DNA from: Firmicutes bacterium UBA1764
Lineage (GTDB): Bacteria; Bacillota; Clostridia; Peptostreptococcales; Anaerovoracaceae
Direction of reading: 5' to 3'
NCBI GenBank assembly: GCA_002315535.1
Contig: DCHA01000072.1
Location: forward strand, 31,230 to 38,403
DNA length: 7,174 nt
Positions 6,450-7,174 of this stretch are shown one piece after another; the stretch's first letter is position 1; each line of letters starts with the position of its first letter. The notes beneath the pieces were generated by a model that made no database searches, was not told the DNA's origin, and was given only the letters and a program-made list of their open reading frames with translations. The translations under genes were made by a program, and so were the position numbers.

Positions 6450-7174
6450 ATGAAAGAACGTAAAAAATATACTTACCCGATAATCATTTGCTTCATGTTG
6501 TTTATCTTTGGCGTGTTTGCGGCATTTTTGTTTACGGCGCCGGAGTCATACAACTCCAATGAGGAAAAGGATTTAATCCAGCACCCGAGGCTCTATGATA
6601 TCAAGAGCTGGGATGAATACGGAAAGCAATTTGATTCCTATGTTTCCGACCAGTTCCCATGGAGAAATCTTATACTTCAAAACAAAAATGAAGTTGAAAC
6701 CGATACAGAGATTGATACTATTGTTGAGGATGTCTATGTCTTAAGCAGCGACTATCTGTTCACCTTTACTTATGAAACAGAGGACTGGGCAGTTGAGGCT
6801 CTGGCAAAGACTATAAAGGCAAGACGCGCGGACAGCACGCTTCCGTTCATTTATATCATGGTTCCGCAAAAGAACCTGATACTCGGAGACAGCGAGCCAA
6901 GCGTTACGACTGTGGTTGACGAGAAGAATAAGAATAAGCTGATTGACTGCCTCAAGTCTGAGAGGGTTTCGTTTATTGACTGCTGCTCGTACATGCAGGC
7001 CTTTCCGCTCGAGGAGAGGGCGAAGTTCTTCTACAAGACTGATATGCACTGGAATGAGTACGGCGCCTTTGTTGCGTCTGAATATATTGCTGAAAGTCTC
7101 GCGGATACCAACAGAATCAAGCGCTCGTCGGTTCCGACTGAGAGCGACTTTATTTGGACTGACCTCACGGGTCT
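6450..7174 (+). CDS. AlgJ/AlgX/DHHW-like SGNH acyltransferase partner, 3' end outside window
   Basis: The reading frame stays open from the ATG to the window edge (241 full codons). A basic start (KERKKYTYP) is followed by one hydrophobic segment (about 11-29), probably an uncleaved membrane anchor that places the rest outside. The family's usual landmarks then follow: FDSYVSDQFPWRNLIL (61-76), a hydrophobic strand VYVLSSDYLF (95-104), FIYIMVPQKNLIL (133-145), VSFIDC (173-178), and YKTDMHWNEYGAF (195-207). Asp198 and His200 fit the catalytic Asp and His of the D-x-H-W motif of AlgJ/AlgX SGNH-type O-acetyltransferases. In AlgX the catalytic Ser lies about 90 residues further on, so here it would be beyond the window and cannot be checked. 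Family members have about 350-480 residues, so a third or more is missing. Cys167, Cys178 and Cys179 lie in the extracellular part. Coupled to the MBOAT gene, it probably transfers the acyl group to the glycan. Confidence 0.87.
   Translation, partial: MKERKKYTYPIIICFMLFIFGVFAAFLFTAPESYNSNEEKDLIQHPRLYDIKSWDEYGKQFDSYVSDQFPWRNLILQNKNEVETDTEIDTIVEDVYVLSSDYLFTFTYETEDWAVEALAKTIKARRADSTLPFIYIMVPQKNLILGDSEPSVTTVVDEKNKNKLIDCLKSERVSFIDCCSYMQAFPLEERAKFFYKTDMHWNEYGAFVASEYIAESLADTNRIKRSSVPTESDFIWTDLTG

Noticed and set aside
1..7174. CRISPR arrays, tRNA or rRNA genes, insertion sequences or attachment sites
   Set aside because: No regularly spaced direct repeats, cloverleaf-like segments, transposase sequence or flanking terminal repeats were seen; almost all of the window is accounted for by four genes.

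Overview
The window looks like chromosomal DNA of a low-to-mid GC Gram-positive anaerobe, most likely a Clostridia (Lachnospiraceae-like) member. The reasons are a lipoprotein signal peptide of the Firmicutes type, a strong AGGAGG ribosome site on one gene, frequent AAG lysine codons, an RND pump with no adaptor or outer-membrane partner beside it, and an MBOAT plus AlgJ/AlgX-like pair of the sort seen in clostridial glycan loci. The lineage is an inference from these traits, not from a marker gene.

Layout. Bases 1-130 hold no supported gene, only a possible terminator of an upstream unit (about 6-37) and an extended -10 promoter (77-85). Bases 131-4183 (+) encode a complete 1350-residue RND-superfamily transporter. 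It carries a roughly 320-residue, strongly heptad-patterned coiled-coil insertion in its first extracytoplasmic porter domain. A strong hairpin with T tracts on both strands (4197-4226) separates it from a convergent gene at 4245-5042 (-), a 265-residue lipoprotein of no family I recognise.

A 73-base divergent intergenic region (5043-5115) lies between the lipoprotein gene and an O-acylation operon on the plus strand. That operon consists of an MBOAT acyltransferase (5116-6438) and, 11 bases downstream behind a strong ribosome site, an AlgJ/AlgX/DHHW-like SGNH protein (6450 onward) cut by the window end. Both genes that start in the divergent region have a -10 element 8-9 bases from the ATG, no Shine-Dalgarno sequence, and an in-frame stop just upstream. 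Both therefore look leaderless or nearly so, and a GTCAA-TTTT-TTGAC inverted repeat lies in the middle.

How the parts work together. The MBOAT protein probably passes an acyl (likely acetyl) group across the membrane, and the anchored SGNH partner places it on an extracellular glycan. The glycan is not identified, because no glycosyltransferase or polymerase gene is in view. The lipoprotein is divergently arranged with this operon and may be co-regulated, which is inference only. The RND pump appears to be an independent unit. The two points most worth a second look are the pump's long coiled-coil insertion and the compact, apparently leaderless divergent promoter region.
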